NCBI RefSeq assembly: GCF_002259795.1
Contig: NZ_MWXA01000005.1
Span: forward strand, 62,001 to 126,000
Length of the DNA stretch: 64,000 nt
Direction of reading: 5' to 3'
From: Bifidobacterium aquikefiri
Lineage (GTDB): Bacteria; Actinomycetota; Actinomycetes; Actinomycetales; Bifidobacteriaceae
Part shown: one piece after another, positions 36,906 through 46,137 of the stretch
Position numbering within the stretch: position 1 is the first letter of the stretch
How the letters are laid out: every line of letters begins with the position of its first letter
Position numbers and translations under genes: made by a program
Notes under the pieces: generated by a model
What the model was told of the DNA's origin: nothing
What the model saw: only the letters and a program-made list of their open reading frames with translations
Database searches by the model: none

Positions 36906-37706
36906 TCAGGAATCCTCTTCTTCAAGATTGCCGAGATAGAGCGAAATGACCTTTGGATCGTTCAGCAGATCTCGACCGGAACCGGTATAGGCATTGCGTC
37001 CTTGATCCAGAACGTATCCGCGATGACAAATTTGAAGGCATCTGCGGGCATTCTGTTCAACGATGATTACGCTCACGCCGGCTGCATTTACCTGACGCAC
37101 ACGGATGAAGGTCTCGTCCTGCAACATCGGGCTCAGACCGGCAGAAGGCTCATCAAGCAGGAGAACCGTGGGCTTCATCATCAGTGCGCGTCCCATCGCG
37201 ACCATTTGCCTTTCACCGCCAGAGAGTGAACCGGCAGTCTGATCCTTGCGTTCGGCGATTCGCGGAAAGATGGATGCCACGTAGTCGAAGCGCTCCTTAA
37301 ATGCCTTGGGATGCTGATATGCACCCATCTGCATGTTTTCGCTGACCGTCAGACTTGGAAATACATTCTCGGTCTGAGGCACAAATCCCACACCTCGAGT
37401 GACCAGCTTGTCGGCACGCATATTGGTTATGTCGTTGCCTTTGAGAACCAACGAACCAGAATTGATGTGCACCAGTCCAAAGAGTGATTTCAGCAATGTA
37501 GATTTTCCGGCACCGTTGGGTCCGATGATCCCGACGATTTCGCCATCATGCAAGGTCAGTGAAGCACCGTTGAGGATGTTGACTCCCGGTAGGTATCCGG
37601 CGATGAGATTGTCCGCCTCCAGCAGTACTTCCTTGGTGCCCGTATCGATCATTGCATTGCTGTGGAGCTCACTATCATGTGACCTTTCTTCGACTGCCAA
37701 TGTCAT
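36906..37706 (-). CDS. livF: Liv-type ABC transporter ATP-binding protein LivF
   Basis: A 266-residue ABC ATPase. Walker A (GPNGAGKST), Q-loop (GFVPQTENVFPSLTV), signature SLSGGERQMVAMGRALM and Walker B (VLLLDEPSAGL) are intact. The C-terminus is a short LivF-like end (ISLYLGNLEEED). Its ATG overlaps the livG stop by four bases (ATGA), which suggests coupled translation with its partner ATPase. Confidence 0.94.
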   Translation of the reverse strand: MTLAVEERSHDSELHSNAMIDTGTKEVLLEADNLIAGYLPGVNILNGASLTLHDGEIVGIIGPNGAGKSTLLKSLFGLVHINSGSLVLKGNDITNMRADKLVTRGVGFVPQTENVFPSLTVSENMQMGAYQHPKAFKERFDYVASIFPRIAERKDQTAGSLSGGERQMVAMGRALMMKPTVLLLDEPSAGLSPMLQDETFIRVRQVNAAGVSVIIVEQNARRCLQICHRGYVLDQGRNAYTGSGRDLLNDPKVISLYLGNLEEEDS

Positions 37707-38851
37707 ACCTGCTCCTTTCCATGAGCTGACTGTTCGCCGGATGAGAGGGGAGCAGTCGCTTCGGGGGATTCTTCAGATCCAGTCAATGCGGTGGTGACTT
37801 CTGCTGCTGATTCTTCGGTCACGACTGACTCAGGAATGTCTCCCAGGTCGATGTTTGCATGAGAACCGAGATAGGCGTCGATGACCGCCTTGTCGCTCAT
37901 GACTTCGGCAGGTTTTCCTTCGGCTACGATCTTGCCTTCTGCCATGACGGTGACCCAATCGGCAATGTGACGAACCATGTTCATGTCGTGTTCGACGAAG
38001 AGTACCGTTGTGCCCTCTTCCCTGAGTGAAAGAATATGATCGAGCAGGGATTGCTTCAGCGCAGGGTTCACTCCTGCCATCGGCTCGTCAAGCATGACGA
38101 GTTTCGGATTGCTCATCAAGGCACGAGCCATTTCGAGAAGTTTTCGCTGACCTCCTGACAGGGAACCCGCATAATCGTCCTTCTTCTTCCACAACAGGAA
38201 TCTCTTCAGCAGTTCGCTGGCCTGTTCAGTGATTTCCCGTTCGCGTGACTTCCACAGTCCTGGAACCAGTGAACGCAGCATCCCCTCACCGCGCTGGCGT
38301 TGCGATCCCAGAAGCATGTTGTCCATGACCGTAAGACGGTTCATGACCTTGGTGAGTTGGAAGGTTCTGACCATGCCTCTGCGCGCGACTTGCTCAGGGG
38401 AGACCTTGGCCAAATCCATGCCATCAAAGTTCCATGTTCCGGTGTTCGGTATGTCAAAGCCCGTCATCAGATTGAAAAAAGTCGTCTTGCCGGCACCGTT
38501 TGGTCCAATCAGGGCGGTGATGCCGTGCCGTTCAATCTCGAAATGATCCACATCGACAGCAGTCATTCCTCCGAATCTTCGCGTAACCTTATCCGCCACG
38601 AGAATGGGGTCAGGTTTCTTGATGCCCGGAATTGGCTTCACAAATTCGAGATCCTTGGCGACACGATCAACGAATGCCGTCGAGATAAGGCCTTTGGCCT
38701 GGTCCTTGTTCATAGGCCATTGAGCCATGTCCTGAAAAGCAGTCTGCTGGCTCAGGGATTCATGAGTGACGCTGTTAGCCTTGGGGGCGGTGGCAGAGGA
38801 TCTCTCCACTGGTACCTTGCCTTCAGGAGTGTTCTGTGATGTATCAGGCAT
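37703..38851 (-). CDS. livG: Liv-type ABC transporter ATP-binding protein LivG
   Basis: A 382-residue ABC ATPase forming the heterodimer with LivF. Walker A (GPNGAGKTT), signature SLSGGQRKLLEMARALM and Walker B (LVMLDEPMAGV) are present. Unlike the usual ~255-residue LivG, it carries ~80 residues in front of the ABC fold (rich in Ser, Thr, Gln, Lys) and a ~40-residue acidic tail. The extra parts have no motif I recognise. Its start overlaps livM by eight bases. Confidence 0.92.
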   Translation of the reverse strand: MPDTSQNTPEGKVPVERSSATAPKANSVTHESLSQQTAFQDMAQWPMNKDQAKGLISTAFVDRVAKDLEFVKPIPGIKKPDPILVADKVTRRFGGMTAVDVDHFEIERHGITALIGPNGAGKTTFFNLMTGFDIPNTGTWNFDGMDLAKVSPEQVARRGMVRTFQLTKVMNRLTVMDNMLLGSQRQRGEGMLRSLVPGLWKSREREITEQASELLKRFLLWKKKDDYAGSLSGGQRKLLEMARALMSNPKLVMLDEPMAGVNPALKQSLLDHILSLREEGTTVLFVEHDMNMVRHIADWVTVMAEGKIVAEGKPAEVMSDKAVIDAYLGSHANIDLGDIPESVVTEESAAEVTTALTGSEESPEATAPLSSGEQSAHGKEQV

Positions 38852-39827
38852 TGAAAGCCAGCTCCTTCCTATCTCCTAATAATCCTTGAGGTCTAAAGAT
38901 CACCAGACACATCAGTGCGACCCCCACGATGACCCATCCCAGAGATTCAATCTGGCTTGACGATATGACGGAGTCAGGAATTGCATTTCGCATGATTTCC
39001 TTGACAAAGGTCAAAAGCACCCACAACAGGCAGGATCCCAGAATTGGACCAAAAATCGTTGCAGCGCCGCCGAGAAGCAGAATCGTCCAGGTGTAGAAGG
39101 TGACCTGACGACCGAGTGAATCTGGTTGGACGGAACGAGGCAGCACAAAGATGATGCCGGCAATGGCGCCGAAGGAACCGCCCAGGAAGAGCGATTCGAG
39201 TTTGAAGCGTGTCACCGATTTGCCCAATGAGCGCACTGCATTCTCGTCTTCACGTATGCCTTTCAGCACGCGGCCCCAGGGTGAGTGGAACCAACGCCAT
39301 GTCAACCAGGCTGCAAGCATGACCAAACCCCAAGAGACAATGCGAATCCACCAGGAATCAGCCACATTGTTGGAATATGACCACAGCAGAATCGTTGAAC
39401 GGCCATCTGGCAGGGGAGAGCTGCTCTCGAATTGATTGGTGAAGTTTTGAGGTGAAATGCCCCCCGAACCACCGGTGATAGCCGTCATTGACGTAGATCG
39501 TGCAATGATTCGTATGATTTCAGCGGAAGCCAAGGTCACCATCGACAGGTAATCCGGACCAAGCTTCAGTGTCGGAATGCCCAGCAGAATCGCATATATT
39601 GCTGCCAAGATAAGTGCGGCAAGCAGCGATGCAAAAAGATTCCATCCCATGCCTTGCGTGATGGCGAATCCGTATGCGCCGAGGAGCATGAATCCCGCCT
39701 GCCCCATGTTCATCAGACCCGTCATGCCAAAGTGAATGTTCAGGCCGATGGCTGCAAGTACGTAGGCTGCCGTCGTTGGCGCAAACAACTGCGCAGTGGT
39801 GTCGGTGAGCAAAGTCATGAAATCCAT
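38844..39827 (-). CDS. livM: Liv-type ABC transporter permease LivM
   Basis: A 327-residue permease with about ten hydrophobic segments. The family opening AAIGLNIHFGMTGLMNMGQAGF and the GGAATIFGPILGSCLLW block are clear. It follows livH by 33 bases and overlaps livG by eight, in a tight operon. It pairs with LivH to form the membrane pathway. Confidence 0.93.
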   Translation of the reverse strand: MDFMTLLTDTTAQLFAPTTAAYVLAAIGLNIHFGMTGLMNMGQAGFMLLGAYGFAITQGMGWNLFASLLAALILAAIYAILLGIPTLKLGPDYLSMVTLASAEIIRIIARSTSMTAITGGSGGISPQNFTNQFESSSPLPDGRSTILLWSYSNNVADSWWIRIVSWGLVMLAAWLTWRWFHSPWGRVLKGIREDENAVRSLGKSVTRFKLESLFLGGSFGAIAGIIFVLPRSVQPDSLGRQVTFYTWTILLLGGAATIFGPILGSCLLWVLLTFVKEIMRNAIPDSVISSSQIESLGWVIVGVALMCLVIFRPQGLLGDRKELAFNA

Positions 39828-39860
39828 AGCGAGCCCCTTCTCATAATCTTCAAATACATG

Positions 39861-41276
39861 TCAGCCAATCCTTTGCAATTTTCCGAAAATGCCTTGTGGC
39901 CTGATGAGCAGCACGATGATCAATATCGCGAGTGCGCTTGCATAGCGCATATCGTTGGGAATGAAAAGCGAACTCATATCTGCCACGATTCCTATGACCA
40001 GCGAGCCGATAAGCGCTCCGTTAGGTGTGCCAAGACCGCCCAGGGTGACCGCCGAGAACATCAGCAGCAACAGCAATGCGCCGGTATTCCATTGGATGCC
40101 GTTGAAGTACACTCCGATGAGTACACCGGACAATGCTGCCAGTGAAGTGGAGAGAATCCACACGACACGAACGACTTCTTCCACATTGATTCCTGAGGCT
40201 GCGGCTAACGCGCTGTTGTCAGAGATTGCGCGTGTAGCTCGCCCCAGTCGAGTCTGGTACAGGAAGAATGTCACGCCAATGATGACCACTATTGCCACGG
40301 CAGCAGAAATCAGGGTTGGCGTATCTGTGGTGATGGGACCGATCTGATATCCCTGCGGCACATTGAGTGTGATGCCCTTGACATCTGCACCGAAGAAGAA
40401 TTGGAAGAGATATTGCAGTGTCATGGAAAGACCAATCGTGACAATCATCTGCTGCATCGCTCCAACATGCTTCTTACGCAGTGGAGACCAGACCAGATCA
40501 TTTTGAATCCATCCGGTGATACCGCCAACGACGACTGCAAAGATAGCAGATACAATCAGGGGCCAGTGCAGAATCTGTGTACCCACATAGGCCATCAACC
40601 CGCCAAGCGTCACCTGTTCGCCATGCGAGAATGAGCTGAGCCTAGTTGTTCCATATACGAGGTTCATTCCCATGGACATCAATCCGAGAAGCAGACCGAA
40701 CACTATGCCACTGAACAATTGGTCCCATACGCGAGCTGAGAAGTCCGCCCAAGGGTTGTCGTCATCGGCAGTGGATGTGGAGTCAGATTGCTTGGTGGAG
40801 CCTGAACTCGAACTTGAGCTGGATGCGGTGCTGCTCGGTGAGGACTGGTCCGAGCTCTGAGCCTCGTCAAAACGAACGACTTGTCGGGATTTGCTGAAGT
40901 CACCCTTCTTGATTTCAACCGTGGCTTTGTCTGCTTTCAAATCATGCGCAGAAGCGACCGTTGGATCGATACTTACGGTATAGGATCCGTCCTTGGCAAC
41001 TGAAAACGCCCATCTACCGCTTGCATCCGTCGTTGTCGCAGCACTTTCCACACCGCTCAAGGTCACGACCACACCAGAAAGTGCATGTTGAGACTCATCC
41101 TGGAGAATTCCGTTGACGCAACCATTGGAAGCGGTGGGATTACATGTCTGAACGGCTTCAGCAGCAGCTGCTGGCGTTGTAAAGCCCGAAGAAATACCTA
41201 GAGCAGCCATGCATACGATTGCAAAGATTGCCAGCGCTCTTCCCCAATGACTTCGAATAGCAAAAAAGTGATTCAC
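39861..41276 (-). CDS. livH: LivH permease fused to an N-terminal extracytoplasmic Ig-like domain
   Basis: A 471-residue permease; ordinary LivH is about 300. Residues 1-39 look like a cleavable signal peptide (ALAIFAIVCMAALGIS...AAAA). Residues ~45-115 match a carboxypeptidase-regulatory-like / CNA-B-type beta-sandwich (GCVNGILQDESQHALSGVVV...DASGRWAFSV...GSYTVSID). A Ser-rich linker (~118-150) leads to the canonical LivH permease (~165-471; GLMSMGMNLVYGTTRLSSFSHGE). It starts with GTG behind GAGGGGG and is the first gene of the Liv operon. The domain should lie outside the membrane near the binding protein; its role is unknown. Confidence 0.88.
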   Translation of the reverse strand: MNHFFAIRSHWGRALAIFAIVCMAALGISSGFTTPAAAAEAVQTCNPTASNGCVNGILQDESQHALSGVVVTLSGVESAATTTDASGRWAFSVAKDGSYTVSIDPTVASAHDLKADKATVEIKKGDFSKSRQVVRFDEAQSSDQSSPSSTASSSSSSSGSTKQSDSTSTADDDNPWADFSARVWDQLFSGIVFGLLLGLMSMGMNLVYGTTRLSSFSHGEQVTLGGLMAYVGTQILHWPLIVSAIFAVVVGGITGWIQNDLVWSPLRKKHVGAMQQMIVTIGLSMTLQYLFQFFFGADVKGITLNVPQGYQIGPITTDTPTLISAAVAIVVIIGVTFFLYQTRLGRATRAISDNSALAAASGINVEEVVRVVWILSTSLAALSGVLIGVYFNGIQWNTGALLLLLMFSAVTLGGLGTPNGALIGSLVIGIVADMSSLFIPNDMRYASALAILIIVLLIRPQGIFGKLQRIG

Positions 41277-41591
41277 AAGATTTCCCCCTCTCGGTGTGCT
41301 CTAAGATAAGGGCTGTAACTATCCAAAAGGGTTGCGCCAAGGTTTCGCAAAGATTACGTTGGTTAACAATTCGAAACAAAAGAACGCATCTTTCTGCTGA
41401 GTCACTCCCGATTCCTGTGTGTTGGAAAGCTTGTCAACAGGACATGATTGAAGCCACATTCGACCACAATGCCTGATTTCGCACTCGTTATCACTCCGCT
41501 TCTGCCATGGTGGACCATGCACACCCATGAGCTCTCACAACGCTCCAGCGCACACTATCCGGGGAGTATCTGTCAGAAAGGAATGCATGCA
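41277..41591. other. Divergent intergenic region
   Basis: About 315 bp between the divergent livH and M23-like genes. It must contain the Liv operon promoter on the minus strand, but I see no convincing -35/-10 pair, operator or hairpin. Confidence 0.5.
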
Positions 41592-42203
41592 ATGAATGAT
41601 CGAATGTCGTATGCGAATCGCGCATATCGAATTTTCGCGCACACCTATTTGAGGAAACAATTGCAAGACAAACAAGCCTGTCTACAGTTTGCATTGCCCT
41701 GCATGATTGCCTGCTGGATATGTGCATTGCCGTGGCTGCTGCAACCGGATTCCACAGCGTTGGCATCAACTGCAGCGCATGCCTCCGTTCATGCTGATTG
41801 CAGGGCCATTGCCATATGGCCAGTTGAAAATCCGACGATCACTCAGGAATTCATAGCACCCGCACAACAATGGTCATCCGGCCATCGTGGCATCGACATG
41901 CAGACACAGACTGGTCAAACACTCGTGTCGCCTGTTGATGGAGTTGTTTCATTTCAGGGGAAGGTGGCGCAAAAATCCGTAGTCTCCGTTCAACATGGCG
42001 CAATGACCTTCACCTTCGAACCTGCGGTTACATGGCTGGCTGCGGGCGAGCGTCTCACTCAGGGCCAACCATTCGCGACGGTTGAGAACATGTCCGATCA
42101 TTGCGAGGATTCTTGCCTTCACTGGGGACTCAAGCGAGGCAGCGACTATCTGGATCCCGCCTCTCGCGTTGCAAAGACACGGATAGTGCTGAAAGCACAG
42201 TGA
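41592..42203 (+). CDS. M23/LytM-like cell-wall peptidase domain protein
   Basis: A 203-residue secreted or membrane-anchored protein: a hydrophobic segment (ALPCMIACWICALPWLL, about 35-52) precedes a C-terminal LytM-type domain. The HxxxD metal-binding motif reads GHRGIDMQTQ. The second motif, usually HLHWG, is CLHWGLKRG: the first His is Cys, a pattern I recall from actinobacterial M23-like proteins near rpsB. It could bind peptidoglycan without cutting it. ATG 41592 has AAAGGA nine bases upstream; a frame from 41448 has no such site. Confidence 0.75.
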   Translation: MNDRMSYANRAYRIFAHTYLRKQLQDKQACLQFALPCMIACWICALPWLLQPDSTALASTAAHASVHADCRAIAIWPVENPTITQEFIAPAQQWSSGHRGIDMQTQTGQTLVSPVDGVVSFQGKVAQKSVVSVQHGAMTFTFEPAVTWLAAGERLTQGQPFATVENMSDHCEDSCLHWGLKRGSDYLDPASRVAKTRIVLKAQ

Positions 42204-42363
42204 ATAATTGTCTAGCTGAGTGACCGATACCTGCCCCATGTAGCAAATAAGCCACGAAATGTGATCATTACGTTATCGATCCCACACTCAGTCGCCAAAA
42301 ACCCAGTCGAAATGGCCTGAACACAAGGTAGAATCATGGGAGAAGCAAGACACAGGGAGCAGC

Positions 42364-44202
42364 ATGTACAAAGAATATACTCGTCCACTGAGTGAACCCA
42401 TCGATAGTGATGTCAATATTTTCTCCATACTTCAGAAACGAGTTGACCGGGCTCCTGAAGACAAGCTGGTTGAATACAAGGATGCACACGGCACCTGGCA
42501 GGCGTTCACCGCTGCAGAGTTTCGCAACATCGTAGTTGAGCTTGCCAAGGGCCTTATTGCTCGTGGCATCATGCCTGGCGATGCCGTCTCGATCATCTCT
42601 CATACCCGTTGGGAATGGACTGCCCTTGATATGGCCGTCATGTCCATAGGCGCCTTGACAGTCCCTGTCTATGAAACCAACTCATCTGCTCAGATTCGTA
42701 CGATCTTCAATGATTCCAAGGTGAAGATGGCATTTGTCGAAGACGACGACATGCGGGACAAGGTCGATTCGGTGCGCGATCAATGCGCATATCTCAATGA
42801 TCTCTATGTCATTGACCTAGGGGCCATAAACACCTTGCAGACCTATGGCAGAGGTGTCAAGGAAGAGGAGTTCCTTGAACGGGAATCAGCGGTCAAGGGT
42901 TCGGACTTGGCTACGATCGTCTATACGTCAGGATCGACTGGGACTCCCAAAGGCATAGAACTTTCGCACAGCAACTTCGTATCGATCACATACTCGGGTG
43001 TGAATACCATGCCTGATATCAGTTTGAAACCCGATAGGAGACTACTGCTCTTCCTGCCACTGGCTCATGTCTTTGCCCGCTACATGCAGTTCTTCTCATT
43101 TGCAGGCAACGTGACACTCGGATTGTCAAGCAATATGAAGACAATCCTCAACGATTTCAACAGTTTCAAACCAACATTTGTACTGGCTGTTCCCAGAATC
43201 TTCGAGAAGATATATAACGCTGCATCCCAGCGCGCCGGCACGGGCCTGACTGGGCGCATGTTCGTCGATGCTGCCAGAGTGGCACGTCTGAAGTCTGAGG
43301 CCCAGCAGAGCGGTGAGAAACTCTCCTTTGCAACTGCTGCAAAATACGCGGTCTACAACAAGCTGATCTATTCAGCGATCATGAGTGTATTCGGTGGCAA
43401 AGTCGAATATGCGGTCTCTGGAGGAGCGCCACTCGATGTCTCTATAGCACACTTCTTTAATGGGGTTGGTCTACCACTGCTTGAAGGCTACGGAATGACG
43501 GAAACTTCAGCACCGGCCAGCGTCAATCCAACCGATGGATACAAAATCGGTACCATTGGCAAGCCGTTGGGTGGCATCAGCATGGGTATCGACGAAGATG
43601 GAGAGCTCTGCATCAAGGGTGGCAGCGTCTGTGTAGGATACCATAATCACCCTGAACTTACTCACAGTCAGATTGTCGACGGTTGGCTCCATACCGGTGA
43701 TCTTGGCGATATTGACGAACAGGGATTCGTTACCATCACGGGACGCAAGAAAGATCTGATCATCACCGCCGGCGGCAAGAATGTCTCGCCAAGCGTGCTC
43801 GAAGCCTCAGTCATGACATCTCCTGTGGTAAGTCAATGCCTCGTCATTGGTGATCGCAAGCCATTCATCGCGGCAATCATTGCACTTGATCTGGCAGATA
43901 CAAACGCATGGCTCAAAGCTCAGGGAGCTGAAGAGGTTACCTCATTGGTTGAGGCCAAACATAATCCGATTGTCGTCACGGAGGTTGAACGCGCTGTGGA
44001 CACGGCGAACGATCTGGTTTCACGTGCAGAGTCCATTCGCAAGTTTGAAATCGTCGATGATGAATTCACTCAGGAGAATGGCATGATCACGCCAAGTCTC
44101 AAGGCCAAGCGATCTGCAATCATCGAGCGGTACCGCGATCTTATTGACAAGGTCATCTACGTACCACGTCAGAGTGCCACATCCCGCAATCGCAGAGCGT
44201 GA
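42364..44202 (+). CDS. Long-chain fatty acid-CoA ligase (FadD15-like), first copy
   Basis: A 612-residue AMP-forming ligase that activates fatty acids with ATP and CoA. The P-loop reads TIVYTSGSTGTPKGIELSH; the LEGYGMTET motif, the GWLHTGDLGDID motif and the GRKKDLIITAGGKNVSPS lysine region are intact. The actinobacterial hallmark FLPLAHVFARYMQ is present. It has a paralogue at 49310. GGAG lies five bases before the ATG. In organisms without beta-oxidation such enzymes may serve uptake or phospholipid recycling of host fatty acids. Confidence 0.93.
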   Translation: MYKEYTRPLSEPIDSDVNIFSILQKRVDRAPEDKLVEYKDAHGTWQAFTAAEFRNIVVELAKGLIARGIMPGDAVSIISHTRWEWTALDMAVMSIGALTVPVYETNSSAQIRTIFNDSKVKMAFVEDDDMRDKVDSVRDQCAYLNDLYVIDLGAINTLQTYGRGVKEEEFLERESAVKGSDLATIVYTSGSTGTPKGIELSHSNFVSITYSGVNTMPDISLKPDRRLLLFLPLAHVFARYMQFFSFAGNVTLGLSSNMKTILNDFNSFKPTFVLAVPRIFEKIYNAASQRAGTGLTGRMFVDAARVARLKSEAQQSGEKLSFATAAKYAVYNKLIYSAIMSVFGGKVEYAVSGGAPLDVSIAHFFNGVGLPLLEGYGMTETSAPASVNPTDGYKIGTIGKPLGGISMGIDEDGELCIKGGSVCVGYHNHPELTHSQIVDGWLHTGDLGDIDEQGFVTITGRKKDLIITAGGKNVSPSVLEASVMTSPVVSQCLVIGDRKPFIAAIIALDLADTNAWLKAQGAEEVTSLVEAKHNPIVVTEVERAVDTANDLVSRAESIRKFEIVDDEFTQENGMITPSLKAKRSAIIERYRDLIDKVIYVPRQSATSRNRRA

Positions 44203-44215
44203 GCTCAACGCTGTC

Positions 44216-45850
44216 CTATAAGCCAGCCTCCGCCGGCGTGATGTAATCCTTATCGAGCAGTATGGACTTCAGATTAGATGCAGATACAATCAACTGCTCA
44301 CGAGAAAGGGTCAACACTTTCGTACCCTCAATCGTGTCCTGAGCGATTGAGGGTATCGACTTGATGCCTTTGTCTGCGTTGAGTAGGGCAGTCGCATGGG
44401 CTATATCTGTTGCCAGACTCTTTCGATCCTCGATAACCGTCATCCACTGCATTCCATCGACAATCGATGGAATGTTATCGATATAGGAGCCATAGCCTGT
44501 GATAATCGGCCATGCGGTCGAGGCTTTCTCTCCTGCGGCTGCCGAGCTATTCGAATCGTCTTCACTTGATTGCGTTGGCGCACGTTTGGGATCAGGCGCC
44601 TTCTCCTTTTGAATATCCTGCTTGCCGGTAATATTGCCGACGATTCCAGAGATGCTGATCTGAGGATTGATATCTGACGAAGATCCCGTGTATCCGAGCT
44701 TCTTTAATTCAGTCGTGACACCAGATGCAACGAAATCATTCATAGCCAGAATGCCATTGATGGCAACGGGAACATCCTGACCGTCGGCGGTCTTGCCGAG
44801 TCGACTGGCGAGTGCGGTCTGGGCCGAGGAAGCCTTTCTTGCGTCAAAAACTACATTGCTCCAGCTGGAGTCTGTGCTCGATGCCGTCAAGGTATTCGAT
44901 GGACTGGTGGCACGTCCATCGCGATAGTATTTTCCCAGCACGCTCCAGATCCCTGCGAAGGCCTCGCGAGCGAAGAGATTTCCTGCCGAGTCTGTATCCG
45001 TGTCGTCATCAGCTTCGCGCGAAACAGGAATCATTACTTCAATATGCTTCGGATTTTCAGAGCTCGTAGAATTCAGGGCGAGCTTGCTGACCAGCTGCTT
45101 TGCCTGCACAATGCCGATTTCACGGGCAGTTGCCATCCTGACAAATAATTCAGGGGTGAATCCCTGAATGGGATTGGATACGACAATGACATGCATGCCT
45201 GAACTTTTTGCCAGACGCAGGGCAGCGACAAGACGTTCTCCGGCAGCCCGCTGTGTAACGGCCTCCGCATTGTCGTCGCCAGTTGCAGGTGATTGGGTTG
45301 GTGATGGAGATGCCGAGTCCGATGCCGAGGCTGAAGGCGAACTCGATGAAGTCGAGGAATCGGTAGTTGATTCGTTCCATGTCACCTGTTGATCTACAAA
45401 ATCTCCGTACTGTCGAATTGCGTTGTCCTTCGTGACAACTGGTGCGATGATGATGGTTTCCTGACTGGGTTTGAAGGTTGTTGACGCGCTGGAAGAGCTG
45501 GAACTCTGGGAGGTAACGTGCCCTACCACATAGTCCTGAACCGCTCGGCTCTGTGTATCGAGAGTGTCGGATGTTGTTGTCGAGATTGAATCCTTCTGAA
45601 AGCCCTCGGTTGCAGTCAAGGCATTCTGTACTTCCGGCGTAAGTTTTGTCCACTTATTCAATGGTGTGTGTTCCGAAAAGGTAACTCCATCAGCAGGCGT
45701 AAAAATTGCCACGGAACCTCGTGCTGCGGTGCCTGTTGCAGTGCTCTTCTCCGGAGCAGGCGTTGAAGAGCAAGCGGCTGTGGCCACCATCAAGCACAGA
45801 CTCAAAGCCATTGCGATGAAATGTTCCAGTCTTTTCCCTATGCAGTTCAT
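44216..45850 (-). CDS. Orphan lipoprotein, periplasmic-binding-protein type I-like
   Basis: A 544-residue lipoprotein: lipobox MVATAACSS, Cys near 27. Several stretches fit the sugar-binding PBP type I fold (ETIIIAPVVTKD, MHVIVVSNPIQGF, VPVAINGILAMNDFVASGVTTELKKLG, as in ribose/xylose-binding proteins). There are at least two long Ser/Asp/Pro-rich inserts, including SPSASASDSASPSPTQSP. No ABC permease or ATPase is nearby, so it may act with a distant transporter or as a surface sensor. ATG 45850 has AGGGA four bases before it; a GTG at 45865 is less likely. It is convergent with the first ligase (13-bp gap). Confidence 0.7.
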   Translation of the reverse strand: MNCIGKRLEHFIAMALSLCLMVATAACSSTPAPEKSTATGTAARGSVAIFTPADGVTFSEHTPLNKWTKLTPEVQNALTATEGFQKDSISTTTSDTLDTQSRAVQDYVVGHVTSQSSSSSSASTTFKPSQETIIIAPVVTKDNAIRQYGDFVDQQVTWNESTTDSSTSSSSPSASASDSASPSPTQSPATGDDNAEAVTQRAAGERLVAALRLAKSSGMHVIVVSNPIQGFTPELFVRMATAREIGIVQAKQLVSKLALNSTSSENPKHIEVMIPVSREADDDTDTDSAGNLFAREAFAGIWSVLGKYYRDGRATSPSNTLTASSTDSSWSNVVFDARKASSAQTALASRLGKTADGQDVPVAINGILAMNDFVASGVTTELKKLGYTGSSSDINPQISISGIVGNITGKQDIQKEKAPDPKRAPTQSSEDDSNSSAAAGEKASTAWPIITGYGSYIDNIPSIVDGMQWMTVIEDRKSLATDIAHATALLNADKGIKSIPSIAQDTIEGTKVLTLSREQLIVSASNLKSILLDKDYITPAEAGL

Positions 45851-45960
45851 GCAATCCCTTCGCACATCAGCATCGTCTCATGAGTACACATGAATTCAAG
45901 ACATCACCATTGTAGAACTTCAGCCATACTGAAGTTTGCATGGTTGTCTCGGGCATGCAA

Positions 45961-46118
45961 AAGCCCGTTGCTCAGGTTGTGCTTGGGAAGTCGCCTTTCA
46001 CTTGAGTTTGCTCGAAAAGCGACTTCCCAAGCACAACATACGCAACATTCAGCGGATAACGACCAGACACATTTTCGTGCCTATAACCCGGGTTATAGGC
46101 CCAACAGCAACGGGCTTA
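45961..46118. repeat. Nested inverted repeats in the icd-lipoprotein gap
   Basis: Outer arms AAGCCCGTTGCT (45961-45972) and AGCAACGGGCTT (46107-46118) enclose a perfect 19-bp inverted repeat, 45976-45994 against 46019-46037 (GTTGTGCTTGGGAAGTCGC and its complement, 24-base loop), and the palindrome at 46079-46100. Nothing coding lies within. The inner pair recurs, decayed, at 24686. It could fold as one 158-base RNA on either strand. Confidence 0.8.
46079..46100. promoter_or_regulatory. Perfect 22-bp palindrome
   Basis: Symmetric about its centre at CCC|GGG; the inner 18 bases are CTATAACCCGGGTTATAG, with GC on each side. It lies 38 bases past the icd stop (minus strand) and about 230 bases before the lipoprotein start. 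With no loop it makes a poor hairpin, so a dimeric regulator site is plausible. Confidence 0.6.
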
Positions 46119-46137
46119 TGCAAGTTGAACAGAATAT

